In this document: piece after piece, positions 26,071-34,900 of the stretch
How the letters are laid out: each line of letters opens with the position of its first letter
How positions within the stretch are numbered: the first letter of the stretch is position 1
Assembly: GCA_023404715.1 (NCBI GenBank)
Contig: JAEYAR010000093.1
Location: forward strand, 62,001-126,000
Length of the DNA: 64,000 nucleotides
Source of the DNA: Bacillota bacterium
Lineage (GTDB): Bacteria > Bacillota > Clostridia > Christensenellales > Aristaeellaceae
Direction: 5' to 3'
Made by a program: the position numbers and the translations under genes
The notes under the pieces: model-generated
Told to the model about the DNA's origin: nothing
Seen by the model: only the letters and a program-made list of their open reading frames with translations
Database searches by the model: none

Positions 26071-27645
26071 CTATTGGGCCTGCGTTTCGACGTTCCCCTC
26101 GACCTGCGCGACGCGCTCCATTTCCAGCGTAGCGCCCATCTGTCCGGCCATATGCACGCCTGATAGGGCGAGGCGCTCGACGTTATGTGCGATCAAGCCT
26201 CTGCGCAGGCAGGGCTCTACGCCGTCTGCCATGATGGGAACCATCGGGACGGCCTGCGAGTCAAAGGCGAAGGAGACGTCCTTTAGCGTAACCGACTCGA
26301 TCGGCAGCTCGGGCAGGCCCAGGAGGTAAGCGGCGCAGGCGCCGCAACCGACGGCCCGGACGCGTGCAAACCGCAGCGCGCCTACGCGCGGCGTGCGCGC
26401 ATCCACCGGCAGGGGCGCGCGCGACTGAACATAGGGCGAGTGCCCGTCCGGATCGCAGGCGTACAGGCAGTTGACCGTGAAGGGGATACGCACGCGCTCC
26501 ATGCGGACGTTATCGAGCGCTATGCCGTCGATGACGCCCTGCTCGCCCCGCCCGCGGCGCGTCTTGATGCGAAGGCCGCGGTCGGTCGAGCGCATGAGGC
26601 AATCGCGCACCGTGACGCTTCGCACGCCGCCCGACATCTCGCTGCCGATGGTGACGCCGCCGTGGCCGTTTTCCATCAGGCAGTGTGAGATGTCGACGTC
26701 TTCGCAGGGCGTGCGGTAGCGGCTGCCCATGTACAGCTTGCCGGATTTGACGGCGATGCAGTCATCCCCGACCGAGAAGCGCGCGCCGGCGACGTGGACT
26801 TCCCGGCAGCTCTCGGGGTCAAAGCCGTCGGTATTGGGGCTGTCGCCGGGCGAGCTGACGGCGATGTTGATAAAACGCAGGCGCTCGCTGAAATACGGGT
26901 GCACGTGCCACGAGGGGCTGTTTTGGAACGTCAACCCCTGCACCGTAATGTCCTGGCAGCGGCAAAGGAACAGCAGGCGGCCGCGCCATGCGCCGCGGCG
27001 CACCTTGGGATCCTTCCACCAATCGCCCTGCTGCGCGCAGCCGTCCACGATGCCTTGGCCGTACAGCTGCACGTCCTCGACGTCGACGCCCGTGAGCAGC
27101 GCGGCGAACATATCCAACGGATTTCCCTCCCAGGTTCCCAGGCACAGCTCGCCCTGCTCGTCCGTGCGCTCGGTCGTCCCCGGCAGGATGGGGAAGCGCC
27201 CGCGATCCGGGATCAGGCACAGGCGCGCGCCAGCGGCGATCTCCAGGCGCAGATGGCTCTTCAAAAACAGCGGGCCTACGCGGTAGTCGCCGCGCGGCAG
27301 ATAGACGCGGCTGCGCGGGGGGCAGCAGAGGATTGCGGCCTGAATGGCGGCCGTGTCGTCGTGCACGCCGTCGCCCAGCGCGCCGAAGCGGCGCACATTC
27401 AGGGTATAGTCCTCCGCATCGGTGTGAAATGCGGCCGCAGCGAGCGGTTGCGCGCCGTCCATGACCTCGAGCGTGTAGCGCGCATCGGGCGAAAGACCGT
27501 AGAGGGAGAAGACGCAGGTTTGCGCGAGGCCCGCATCCCGCCCATTGAGCACCAGGCGATAAGGGCGCTTCGTATGATACAGGCCGCCGTCGTCCAGCGC
27601 GAAGGACGCGCTGCGGGCGCTGATGAAGAGGGGATCGAGCCGCAT
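26071..27645 (-). CDS. Glycoside hydrolase family 28 (polygalacturonase/rhamnogalacturonase-like)
   Basis: 524 residues with a right-handed beta-helix. All four GH28 signatures are present: NTDGFDPES, GDDCIAVKSG, GHGGVTIGSE and RIKTRRGRG. The N-terminal RRFGALGDGVHDDTAAIQAA is the usual pectate-lyase-superfamily entry, preceded by a beta-sandwich of about 80 residues. No signal peptide, so it would act on imported pectic oligomers (exo-polygalacturonase or rhamnogalacturonan exo-hydrolase role inferred). GGAGG is 6 bases before ATG 27645; the ATG at 27651 abuts the ribosome site. Last gene of the operon, two bases after GH105. Confidence 0.9.
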   Translation of the reverse strand: MRLDPLFISARSASFALDDGGLYHTKRPYRLVLNGRDAGLAQTCVFSLYGLSPDARYTLEVMDGAQPLAAAAFHTDAEDYTLNVRRFGALGDGVHDDTAAIQAAILCCPPRSRVYLPRGDYRVGPLFLKSHLRLEIAAGARLCLIPDRGRFPILPGTTERTDEQGELCLGTWEGNPLDMFAALLTGVDVEDVQLYGQGIVDGCAQQGDWWKDPKVRRGAWRGRLLFLCRCQDITVQGLTFQNSPSWHVHPYFSERLRFINIAVSSPGDSPNTDGFDPESCREVHVAGARFSVGDDCIAVKSGKLYMGSRYRTPCEDVDISHCLMENGHGGVTIGSEMSGGVRSVTVRDCLMRSTDRGLRIKTRRGRGEQGVIDGIALDNVRMERVRIPFTVNCLYACDPDGHSPYVQSRAPLPVDARTPRVGALRFARVRAVGCGACAAYLLGLPELPIESVTLKDVSFAFDSQAVPMVPIMADGVEPCLRRGLIAHNVERLALSGVHMAGQMGATLEMERVAQVEGNVETQAQ

Positions 27646-27647
27646 CG

Positions 27648-28751
27648 TCATCCTCCGATCGCCGCTTCCTCGCAGGCCAGATATTCGGCGTAGGCCATCA
27701 TGAACGGACCGACGCCCTTTGCGTCGTCCGCAACGCGGGGCTCAGACAGGTAGTAGGCGACGCTTCCATCGCGCTGTGCGCCCGGCCCCAGGCCTGCGAC
27801 CTGGCAGATATCGGTCAGGGCAGGCTTGCCTTCTACGACGCGCAGCTTCTCTCGTACGAGCGATTCGAAGATGTCGCATCCAAGCGGGGTATAATGCTCG
27901 TCGTTTAATACGCCGATGCGCGCGCCCTTGAGCAGCGCGTAGGCGATCATCGCGCTGCCGGAGGTCTCGGTATAGTTTCCGGGCTCTGCGGCGCGGTCGA
28001 TCACTTGGAAGAAGAGGCCTGTTTTTTTGCTGCGGTAGCGCGCCAGGCCGCGGACGGCTTCCTTGAAAAGGCTTTCCAGCGCTTTATAATGCTCAAAGAG
28101 CTGCTCGTCGATCAGCGAGAGGCAATCGCACAGGGCCATCAGATACCACCCCATGGAGCGCAGCCAGAAATTGGGCGAGCAGCCGGTCAGCGGGCTCGCC
28201 CAGGGCTGCGAGAGGGTTTCGTCGTAGGCGTGGTAGTACAGGCCCTTCTGCGCGTCGTACATCAGCTTGCGTACGTTTTTGAACTGGGATACGATGTCCG
28301 AGACGTTTGCTTTGCCGCCGAACTTCATCTCGTATTCCATGTAAAACGGCTGGGCCATGTACAGGCCGTCCAGCCAAATTTGGTTTGGATAGATGCTCTT
28401 ATGCCAAAAACTCCGGCAGGCGCAGCGCGGGTGGGCGCGCAGGCGCTCCATGATGTATTCGATCGCTTTTCGGTAGCGCGCGTCGCCCGCCTGCTCGTAG
28501 GCATAGAAGAGCGCTTTGCCGCAGTTGATGCTGTCGATGTTATACTGCGCGTCTTCATAGCTGGGGATGTCGCCCGCAGGCGTCACGCGCGATTCCAGAT
28601 AGCGCAGCACAAAATCGCGCCACTGGCTGCCGCCCGTCGCCCGGTATAGCGCGACGCAGCCGCTGAGCACGCAGCCGTCTTCGTAGTTCCAATAGGTTTT
28701 GTAGGGCGTATAGGCGCTTAGATAAGATTGCAGATAGGCTTGAATATCCAT
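27648..28751 (-). CDS. GH105 unsaturated rhamnogalacturonyl hydrolase (YteR/YesR-like)
   Basis: 367 residues with an (alpha/alpha)6 barrel. The catalytic Asp lies in QIWLDGLYMAQPF, and SIYPNQIWLDG plus FLRSMGWYLMALCD-like text fits GH105, which removes the unsaturated galacturonyl residue left by rhamnogalacturonan lyase. No signal peptide: cytoplasmic. GGAGG is 5 bases before ATG 28751; the ATG at 28763, overlapping the upstream stop, has no clear site. Its presence implies a lyase elsewhere supplying unsaturated ends. Confidence 0.9.
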   Translation of the reverse strand: MDIQAYLQSYLSAYTPYKTYWNYEDGCVLSGCVALYRATGGSQWRDFVLRYLESRVTPAGDIPSYEDAQYNIDSINCGKALFYAYEQAGDARYRKAIEYIMERLRAHPRCACRSFWHKSIYPNQIWLDGLYMAQPFYMEYEMKFGGKANVSDIVSQFKNVRKLMYDAQKGLYYHAYDETLSQPWASPLTGCSPNFWLRSMGWYLMALCDCLSLIDEQLFEHYKALESLFKEAVRGLARYRSKKTGLFFQVIDRAAEPGNYTETSGSAMIAYALLKGARIGVLNDEHYTPLGCDIFESLVREKLRVVEGKPALTDICQVAGLGPGAQRDGSVAYYLSEPRVADDAKGVGPFMMAYAEYLACEEAAIGG

Positions 28752-28762
28752 CTTGACCTCCA

Positions 28763-30640
28763 TCAGTCTTCGTAGGTCTCATATCGTATATGCGAGAAAC
28801 GGGCTTGTGCGCCATAGAGGGCGTAAACGCCGAGCATCGCGCCGGTGAAGCGCTTGCCGAGCGCAATGCCCTCGTCGCTCAAATAGGACGTATCCGGCAG
28901 ACACAGAACCTCCTGCCAGTCATCGCCTGGGAGGGCGTAAGAGAGGCGGCGTTCAAGGCCGCAGGCTTGCACGCGCAGGCGAAGCGCGACCGTAAGCCTG
29001 CGCAGGGGCATATCGAGCGGCGCGCGCGTTTCGAGTCCCGCCTGCTCCCGCGCACGTAGTCGCGCGCCGTCCGCCGTGTGTTGAAGCGAGAAGGTGAGGA
29101 AGGAGCGCTCGTCGTAGTAGCAGACGAGCCCGGCCTCGGCCCCGTCAGGCAAGGAAAAGGCGTCCTCCAGCGTGGCTTCATAGGCGCAGGCGAAGGCGGT
29201 TTGGCGGCGCACGAGCAGGCTGCGGCAGCGGATGTCGGTGAGCGGCCAGGGCGCGCCCGCGATGCGCACGCCGTCCCGCTGGCGCGTGACGACGCCCGGC
29301 CCGGGCGCGCGCGGCGTCACGTAATCGTCCTCATCCGGACCGGCGGCCGACGCGGGCAGGTGGGGTAGCCGCTGCAGCGCGCTGGGGCCGCGTCCGCCGT
29401 TCACGAGGGGCCAGCCGTCCGCAGTCCAGGTGATGGGGTCCAGCGCCGTCTCGCGTCCCATGAGGGTGAAGCGCCCTTGCAACGCGCGGGCGCATAGATA
29501 GACCATGTACCACTCGCCCTTCTGCGTACAGACGGGCTTGCCGTGCCCGCAGCGCTGCAGCAGCGCGCCCTCGTCTTGCTGGCGCAGGATCGGATTGTAG
29601 GGACAGGGCGTGTACGGGCCCCGCAGCGTGCGCGCGCGGGCGACGGTCTCCCGATGGCCGGACCCGGTGCCGCCCTCTGCGAGAAAGAGGTAGTAATAGC
29701 CGTCCTTCTTGAGCAGGTGAGGCCCCTCCGGCGCGCGCTTGCAGTCGCCGTAATAGAGCATCGTAGCCTCTGAAAGCGGCCTTTGCGTGAGGGCGTCGAC
29801 CTCGAGGATGCGCGCGCCGCGGTTGAGCAGCATGTAATGCCGCCCGTCCTCGTCGTGGAAGAGAGAGGGGTCGATGCCGTCCTCGTCGATGAAGGCGGGC
29901 TCGGAATAAGGTCCCTCAGGCTGCGGGGAGGTGACGACCATCTGACGGCGCAGCACCGGGCCGCCGTCGTTCAATCGGTAGGTCGCACAGACGTAGAAAA
30001 GGCCGCCGCAATAGGAGATGTCCGGGGCCCAGTAGCCGCGCCCGCCCTCTAGGCCGTCCAGCCCGGCCCACTCGCTCCGCGTGATCGCGTGGCCGACGAC
30101 GCGCCAGTGAACGAGGTCGCGCGAGTGGGAGATGGGGATGCACGGAAAGTAGATAAAGGAGGAGTTGACCATGTAGTAATCCTCGCCGACGCGTACGACA
30201 GAGGGATCGGGGAACATGCCGCGGCGGACGGGGTTTTTATACGTCTGCCCGAGCGTAAGGCCGAGCGCGCCCTCGAAGTAGCGCACGAGGGCTTCATGGT
30301 CCAAGCGCGAGGCGGTCTCCAGCGGCGTCTCCAGCCGCAGATCGCCATGCGCGGGATCCATCCCGCAGCGCTCTACGAGATAGCGGCAGCATTCGAGGTC
30401 GCCGGCTTCGGCTGCGTAGTGCAGCAAATCGCGCCCCCGCGCGTCCGTCGCAGAGAGGCTGGCGCGGGTGTATTCCGCGACGTAGCGCACGATGGCGAGG
30501 TCGCCCGTGCCCGCCGCGCGGTGGCTGAGGGGCACGCCCGCCTCGTCTGCGCGCTCGATGCAGGCGGGGTCTTGCGATAGCAGCGCACGAAAGGCGGAGA
30601 GATCGCGCCGCGCAAGCGCTTCGTGCAAGCGGCGCATCAT
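28763..30640 (-). CDS. Ankyrin-repeat/GH43 fusion glycosidase
   Basis: 625 residues. The first ~115 are ankyrin-like repeats (VPLSHRAAGTGDLAIVRYV, RDLLHYAAEAGDLECCRYLV, ETPLETASRLDHEALVRYF), joined to a five-bladed GH43 propeller beginning TYKNPVRRGMFPDPSVVRVG. The three acidic catalytic positions are visible: Asp in FPDPS, Asp in IDPSLFHDEDG, Glu in EGPHLL. A C-terminal beta-sandwich of about 180 residues follows. GH43 enzymes are arabinofuranosidases, xylosidases or galactanases, suiting rhamnogalacturonan side chains. The ankyrin head is unusual and may mediate contact with another protein. The ATG overlaps the upstream stop (ATGA); the next ATG (30637) is equally likely. Confidence 0.85.
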   Translation of the reverse strand: MMRRLHEALARRDLSAFRALLSQDPACIERADEAGVPLSHRAAGTGDLAIVRYVAEYTRASLSATDARGRDLLHYAAEAGDLECCRYLVERCGMDPAHGDLRLETPLETASRLDHEALVRYFEGALGLTLGQTYKNPVRRGMFPDPSVVRVGEDYYMVNSSFIYFPCIPISHSRDLVHWRVVGHAITRSEWAGLDGLEGGRGYWAPDISYCGGLFYVCATYRLNDGGPVLRRQMVVTSPQPEGPYSEPAFIDEDGIDPSLFHDEDGRHYMLLNRGARILEVDALTQRPLSEATMLYYGDCKRAPEGPHLLKKDGYYYLFLAEGGTGSGHRETVARARTLRGPYTPCPYNPILRQQDEGALLQRCGHGKPVCTQKGEWYMVYLCARALQGRFTLMGRETALDPITWTADGWPLVNGGRGPSALQRLPHLPASAAGPDEDDYVTPRAPGPGVVTRQRDGVRIAGAPWPLTDIRCRSLLVRRQTAFACAYEATLEDAFSLPDGAEAGLVCYYDERSFLTFSLQHTADGARLRAREQAGLETRAPLDMPLRRLTVALRLRVQACGLERRLSYALPGDDWQEVLCLPDTSYLSDEGIALGKRFTGAMLGVYALYGAQARFSHIRYETYED

Positions 30641-32211
30641 GCCGTCCCCCTTTCGGCCTGAAACGGCAAGAAGTCTGCGTATCCCAGGGGTTCGCCCGCG
30701 TCGGCCTGGGCCATGGAGAAGAGCGCGATGCGCGCGCCCACCCAGGTGTGCCGTCCGGGGATGAAGGGTTCGCCCAAGGGGACGAAGGGTGCGTCGCCCT
30801 GCGCGAAGAAGAACGCCGCGCGGGCGCTTGCGCCGTCCAGCGGCGTCAGCGTGAGGCGCAGGCGCAGCGTATCCTCAGACAGCGCGGCGGCGCAACAGAT
30901 CTCCTCCACGCGTTCGTCGCCCTCGCCGCGGGAGCGCGCGAGCACGAGCTGCGCGCCGCCCTCCGCCATGCGCACGGCGGCGTAGGCGTATTGCCCGCCC
31001 AGCAGTGCGAGCCCGGCCTTGGCGCCGGGCAGGAGATGGGTAAACTCGACGCCGGTCTCGACGCGCAGGCCGGGGCAGACGAGCTTTTGCGTGAGCGCCT
31101 GCGGGCAGCACCAGAGCACGGGGGATTGCCCCGCGGGCGCCGGATGCGCAAAGAGGCGAAGGCGCCCGGGCCGCGCCGTCAAATCATAGAAATCAGGGCG
31201 CCAAGCGCCCATGAACTGCCACTGCAGGTCCAGGGTGGGGCCGGAAAAATCGTCGCTGGCCGCGAGCGCCTCGGGCGCACAGGGCGGCGCGGACGGCTTA
31301 CGATGGCGCAAAACGGGCGTTCCGTACGTCTCGCCGGGGGCGCTTTGCCCGACCACAGGCCAATCATCCGCCCAGCGAAGGGGCTGCAGGTGCACGACGC
31401 GGCCGTAGCAGCCGCGCGATTGGAAGTGCAAGAACCAGTCCTCCCCGGCGGGCGTATGCACCCAGGCGCCCTGATGCGGGCCATTGACGGGCGAATCGCC
31501 CTGGCGCAGCACGACGCGCTCCTCGAAGGGGCCTTGCAGGCTAAGGCCGCGCAGAACGGTTTGCCAGCCGTGCTCTACGCCGCCCGCGGGCGCGAAGATG
31601 TAGTAAAACCCGCCGCGCTTGTAAACCTTGGGCCCCTCGACGGTCGGGTTGCTCGCGCGCCCGTCGTAGAGCAGGCGATCCGGCCCCACGGCGCGCCTGC
31701 CGTCGGCGCTGATGGGGAAGATGCCCAGGAAGCTCTTGAAGCCGATACGGCTCTTGGCGTAGCCGTGAACGACCCAAGCGGTCCCGTCCTCGTCCCAGAA
31801 GGGGCAAGGGTCTATCAGACCCTTGCCTGCCAGCACGCATACCGGCGCATCCCAGCGGCCGAGCGGGTCGTCCGTTCCGACCTGGAAGACGCCCTCGTCC
31901 GGCATGCCGTAGAAGATGTAAAAGCGCCCCCCGTGCCGGCGAATCGCCGGCGCCCAGACGCCCTGCGCGTGCCGGGGGACGGCGTAGCGGGCCTCGGGGA
32001 GATTCGGGAGCGCATAATTTTGAAGCCGCCAGTTGACGAGGTCTTTGCTCGTGAGGATAGGTAGGCCCGGCACATAGTTGAAGGAGGAGGCGGTGAGGTA
32101 AAATGTATCGCCCGACGCGATGACGTCGGGATCGGAATAATCGGCGAAGAGCACGGGGTTTTGATATGTGCCGTCGCTAAGATCGCTTAGGTATAGGGGG
32201 TCGGAGCGCAT
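30637..32211 (-). CDS. Glycoside hydrolase family 43 (beta-xylosidase/arabinofuranosidase type)
   Basis: 524 residues: N-terminal GH43 propeller (TYQNPVLFADYSDPDVIA with the catalytic Asp, GLIDPCPFWDEDGTAW with the pKa-modulating Asp, VEGPKVYKRGGFYYIF with the general-acid Glu) and a C-terminal beta-sandwich (LDLQWQFMGAWRPDFYDLT) typical of GH43 beta-xylosidase-like enzymes. No signal peptide. AGGAGG lies 6 bases before ATG 32211. It is coupled to the ankyrin-GH43 gene by a 4-base overlap, so the two may act in sequence on arabinan or galactan side chains. Confidence 0.9.
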   Translation of the reverse strand: MRSDPLYLSDLSDGTYQNPVLFADYSDPDVIASGDTFYLTASSFNYVPGLPILTSKDLVNWRLQNYALPNLPEARYAVPRHAQGVWAPAIRRHGGRFYIFYGMPDEGVFQVGTDDPLGRWDAPVCVLAGKGLIDPCPFWDEDGTAWVVHGYAKSRIGFKSFLGIFPISADGRRAVGPDRLLYDGRASNPTVEGPKVYKRGGFYYIFAPAGGVEHGWQTVLRGLSLQGPFEERVVLRQGDSPVNGPHQGAWVHTPAGEDWFLHFQSRGCYGRVVHLQPLRWADDWPVVGQSAPGETYGTPVLRHRKPSAPPCAPEALAASDDFSGPTLDLQWQFMGAWRPDFYDLTARPGRLRLFAHPAPAGQSPVLWCCPQALTQKLVCPGLRVETGVEFTHLLPGAKAGLALLGGQYAYAAVRMAEGGAQLVLARSRGEGDERVEEICCAAALSEDTLRLRLTLTPLDGASARAAFFFAQGDAPFVPLGEPFIPGRHTWVGARIALFSMAQADAGEPLGYADFLPFQAERGTA

Positions 32212-32235
32212 GAGGAGCCTCCTTGAGCCATGAAA

Positions 32236-32943
32236 TTAGAGAAAGGGACAGGCGGTCTGCGGGTCGTACCCATCCGCGAGCAAGGCGGCGTAGGCGCCGC
32301 CCAGATCGTAAAGACCGCGCGCGATCAGCCCGCCGAAGACGAGCGCGCCCTCGGGGCGCAGGTGTGTGCCGTCCATAAGCCCCTGCGGATAGCGCGCGTA
32401 GACGCCCGCGGGGAGCTGCATGTAGAATACGCCGCTTTTTTCGGCGCCCAGGCGCGTCACGAGCGCCTCGCTCATCGCGCACAGATCGATACAGGGAACC
32501 AGGAGGCGACGCGCCGTTTCAAGCATCGCCTCGCGATAGGGGCGGTGGTCATAGGGGGCGGGTGGATCGCCGAAGCGTAGGCGCGTGAGCGGGGTGATGA
32601 AGACGGCATGCGCCTGCCGGTTGGCGGCGGCGTTGACGAAACACGCGAGGTTTTGGGAAAAAGTGCCGCGCGGCTGGGTATATCGTGCGGGATCTTCGCG
32701 CTTTTCGTCGTTATGGCCGAACTGCACGAAGAGGAAATCGCCCGCGCGCATGCGGTCGTAGATCGGGGCTAGGCGGCCCTCGTCCAGAAAGCTCTTGGTG
32801 CTGCGCCCGTTTTCAGCGTGGTTTTCTACGCGCACGTCGGGCCGCAGATAGCGGTGGAACACCTGCCCGATGCCGGTCTGCGGATAGGTGGCGACGCCGT
32901 TTTGCTTGACCGTCGAATCGCCGGCCCAATAGATCACAGCCAT
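32236..32943 (-). CDS. Rhamnogalacturonan acetylesterase (CE12, SGNH hydrolase, RhgT-like)
   Basis: 235 residues. Block I YWAGDSTVKQN carries the catalytic Ser; the Asn block FVQFGHNDEK and the C-terminal DGTHLRPEGA with catalytic Asp and His complete the SGNH set, in the order found in CE12. It removes acetyl groups from rhamnogalacturonan I oligomers so that glycosidases can act. No signal peptide. AAGGAG overlaps the end of the upstream permease and sits 6 bases before ATG 32943. Confidence 0.9.
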   Translation of the reverse strand: MAVIYWAGDSTVKQNGVATYPQTGIGQVFHRYLRPDVRVENHAENGRSTKSFLDEGRLAPIYDRMRAGDFLFVQFGHNDEKREDPARYTQPRGTFSQNLACFVNAAANRQAHAVFITPLTRLRFGDPPAPYDHRPYREAMLETARRLLVPCIDLCAMSEALVTRLGAEKSGVFYMQLPAGVYARYPQGLMDGTHLRPEGALVFGGLIARGLYDLGGAYAALLADGYDPQTACPFL

Positions 32944-32946
32944 CGC

Positions 32947-33831
32947 TTACTCCTTTACCGCGCCGATGTTGATCCCCTTGACGAAGTATTTCTGGAGGCA
33001 GGGGTAGAGGATCATGAAGGGCAGGATCGCCACGATGATCGCCGCGTTTTGCACCGTGTTCTCCGTCGCGCCCGAGACGGCGGAGGGAAGATCGGAGCCC
33101 ATCATGATGGAACGCAGCTTCATTTGGAAATTGTAAAGGCTTTCCTTGGTGATGTAAAGCTTATAATTGGTGTAGTCGTTCCAGTACGTGACGGCGAACA
33201 TCAGCCCGATCGAGGCGAGCGCGGCCTTGGAGAGCGGAAGGACGATCCTGTAGAAGATCTGCATGGGCGAGCAGCCGTCCAATGTGGCGGACTCAAAGAG
33301 GCTGGAGGGGATGCCCTCGAAGAAATTGCGCATGAGCACGAGGTTATATACGTTGATCGCCGGCAGCAGGATGACGGACCATAGCGTGTTCGTCAGACCC
33401 AGACCGCGCATGACCAGATAGGTGGGGATCATGCCGCCTTGAAAAATCATCGTGAAGAGCAGCGTGCCCGCGAGGAAGCCCCGGCCCGGCATGTCGAACT
33501 GGATGAGCACGTAAGCGCCCAGGGTGGAGAGAAGCAGGCCGATGAACGTGCCTGAGAGGGTGGTGATGACCGAGTTGAACAGCGGAATGTAGAGGGACTG
33601 GTTCGTAAAGACCGCCTTATACCCCGCCAGCCCGAAGTGCTGTGGCCATAGCTTCATGCCGTAGCCTGTGTTCAGGTCAAACGAGTCGACGAGCACCTTC
33701 CACAGCGGCACCATGATAAACAGGCAAAGGAGCACGAAGACCAGGCCGTTTACGACGGAAAAGACGGTGATGTTGCTCTTGTGTCTATGGTGAACAGCGC
33801 CCGGGCGCCGGGCTGTCTGCGTATTTGCCAT
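32947..33831 (-). CDS. Carbohydrate ABC transporter permease (YtcP/YesQ type)
   Basis: 294 residues, six spans, YtcP signature FQGGMIPTYLVMRGLGLTNT, EAA loop FESATLDGCSPMQIFYRIVLP, ending KYFVKGINIGAVKE. GGGGAGG lies 9 bases before ATG 33831. With the LplB-type partner and the binding protein upstream it forms an importer for rhamnogalacturonan oligosaccharides; the substrate is inferred from the co-transcribed GH28, GH105, GH43 and CE12 enzymes. Confidence 0.9.
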   Translation of the reverse strand: MANTQTARRPGAVHHRHKSNITVFSVVNGLVFVLLCLFIMVPLWKVLVDSFDLNTGYGMKLWPQHFGLAGYKAVFTNQSLYIPLFNSVITTLSGTFIGLLLSTLGAYVLIQFDMPGRGFLAGTLLFTMIFQGGMIPTYLVMRGLGLTNTLWSVILLPAINVYNLVLMRNFFEGIPSSLFESATLDGCSPMQIFYRIVLPLSKAALASIGLMFAVTYWNDYTNYKLYITKESLYNFQMKLRSIMMGSDLPSAVSGATENTVQNAAIIVAILPFMILYPCLQKYFVKGINIGAVKE

Positions 33832-33872
33832 GATATAGCGCCTCCCCTTTATCCTTGAATTGCTAGATGGGA

Positions 33873-34814
33873 TCAGACGATGCCGCGACCGCGGACGCGC
33901 TTGCTGGCGTAGTTACACACGAGCACGAGGATCATGCCCACGACCGAGCGGAAGAGGCCGATGGCCGTGGTGTAGCCGTAATCGGGGATGCCGCCCGAGT
34001 TAAAGGTTTGGTAATAGACGTAGGTTTGCAACACCTGCGATTGCTGCATGACCGCGTCGTTTTGTAGGACGAACACGGATTCAAAGAGGTTCATGACCTT
34101 CGCGAGGTTGAGAATGAGGACGGTCAGGATGGTGTTGGAAAGCGCGGGCAGCGTAAGATAAAGCATCTTTTGGAAACGGCCGGCGCCGTCGATAGAGGCG
34201 GCCTCGTAGATCCCCGGGTCGATGCCGGAGAGCGTAGCCATGAAGATCACCGTGCTCCAGCCGGTATCCTTCCAAACGTTGATCACGTAGTAGCTGGGCG
34301 TCCACCAGGCGGATTCCCCCAGAAAGTAAATGCTCTTATCGATGACGCCCAAGTTGAGGAGGACCTGATTGACGAGGCCCGCCGTTGTCGGCGAGAAGAT
34401 GAGCTGGAAGACCGAGGCCGTGACGACCCAGGAGAGAAAGTGCGGCACGTAGATGATGGTCTGCGTGATCTTCTTAAACGGCAGACTGATCATTTCGTTG
34501 AGCAAGAGCGATATGGCGACCGCCATGCTGGTGTTGAGCAAGAGCTTTACGATGCTGAGCTTGAGGGTATTGCCAAAGGCAATCCAGAAGTTGGGCAGAC
34601 TGAACAGGCGCTCGAAGTTTTGCAGCCCCACGAAGACGGGATCCTTGATTAAGTTGTACTTGGTGAACGCGAAGCGGATGCCGAGCATGGGCAGGTAGTT
34701 AAAGACGAAGAGGAAGACCAGCACCGGCACGAACATCACGTAAAATCCTTTGTACTTGAGCATGCGCGCTTTGAGCGGCGCCTTCCTGTGGGGGCGCGCG
34801 ATGGAGTTGTCCAT
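33873..34814 (-). CDS. Carbohydrate ABC transporter permease (LplB/YesP type)
   Basis: 313 residues, six spans (first about residues 22-45, GFYVMFVPVLVFLFVFNYLPMLG), EAA loop YEAASIDGAGRFQKMLYLTLP. GGGGAGG lies 8 bases before ATG 34814. It follows the binding protein after an 86-base gap that holds a strong hairpin. Confidence 0.9.
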   Translation of the reverse strand: MDNSIARPHRKAPLKARMLKYKGFYVMFVPVLVFLFVFNYLPMLGIRFAFTKYNLIKDPVFVGLQNFERLFSLPNFWIAFGNTLKLSIVKLLLNTSMAVAISLLLNEMISLPFKKITQTIIYVPHFLSWVVTASVFQLIFSPTTAGLVNQVLLNLGVIDKSIYFLGESAWWTPSYYVINVWKDTGWSTVIFMATLSGIDPGIYEAASIDGAGRFQKMLYLTLPALSNTILTVLILNLAKVMNLFESVFVLQNDAVMQQSQVLQTYVYYQTFNSGGIPDYGYTTAIGLFRSVVGMILVLVCNYASKRVRGRGIV

Positions 34815-34855
34815 GTGATTTACCTCCCCGTAATAGGCCTTGCCGGCATCGAAGG

Positions 34856-34887
34856 GAAGCAGCCGCTCCCTTGAAAGGAGCGGCTGC
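34856..34887 (-). terminator. Intra-operon hairpin between binding protein and permeases (pectin operon)
   Basis: Perfect 11-bp stem: GCAGCCGCTCC (34859-34869) with GGAGCGGCTGC (34877-34887). Read on the minus strand it is followed by TTCCCTT, a weak T tract, so it is either a leaky terminator or a 3'-end stabiliser for the binding-protein mRNA. Confidence 0.65.
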
Positions 34888-34900
34888 TCCGCGAGATGAA

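Noticed and set aside
30748..32064. 438-codon plus-strand open frame opposite GH43
   Set aside because: Antisense to a complete GH43 with all catalytic residues; composition is typical of a shadow frame.
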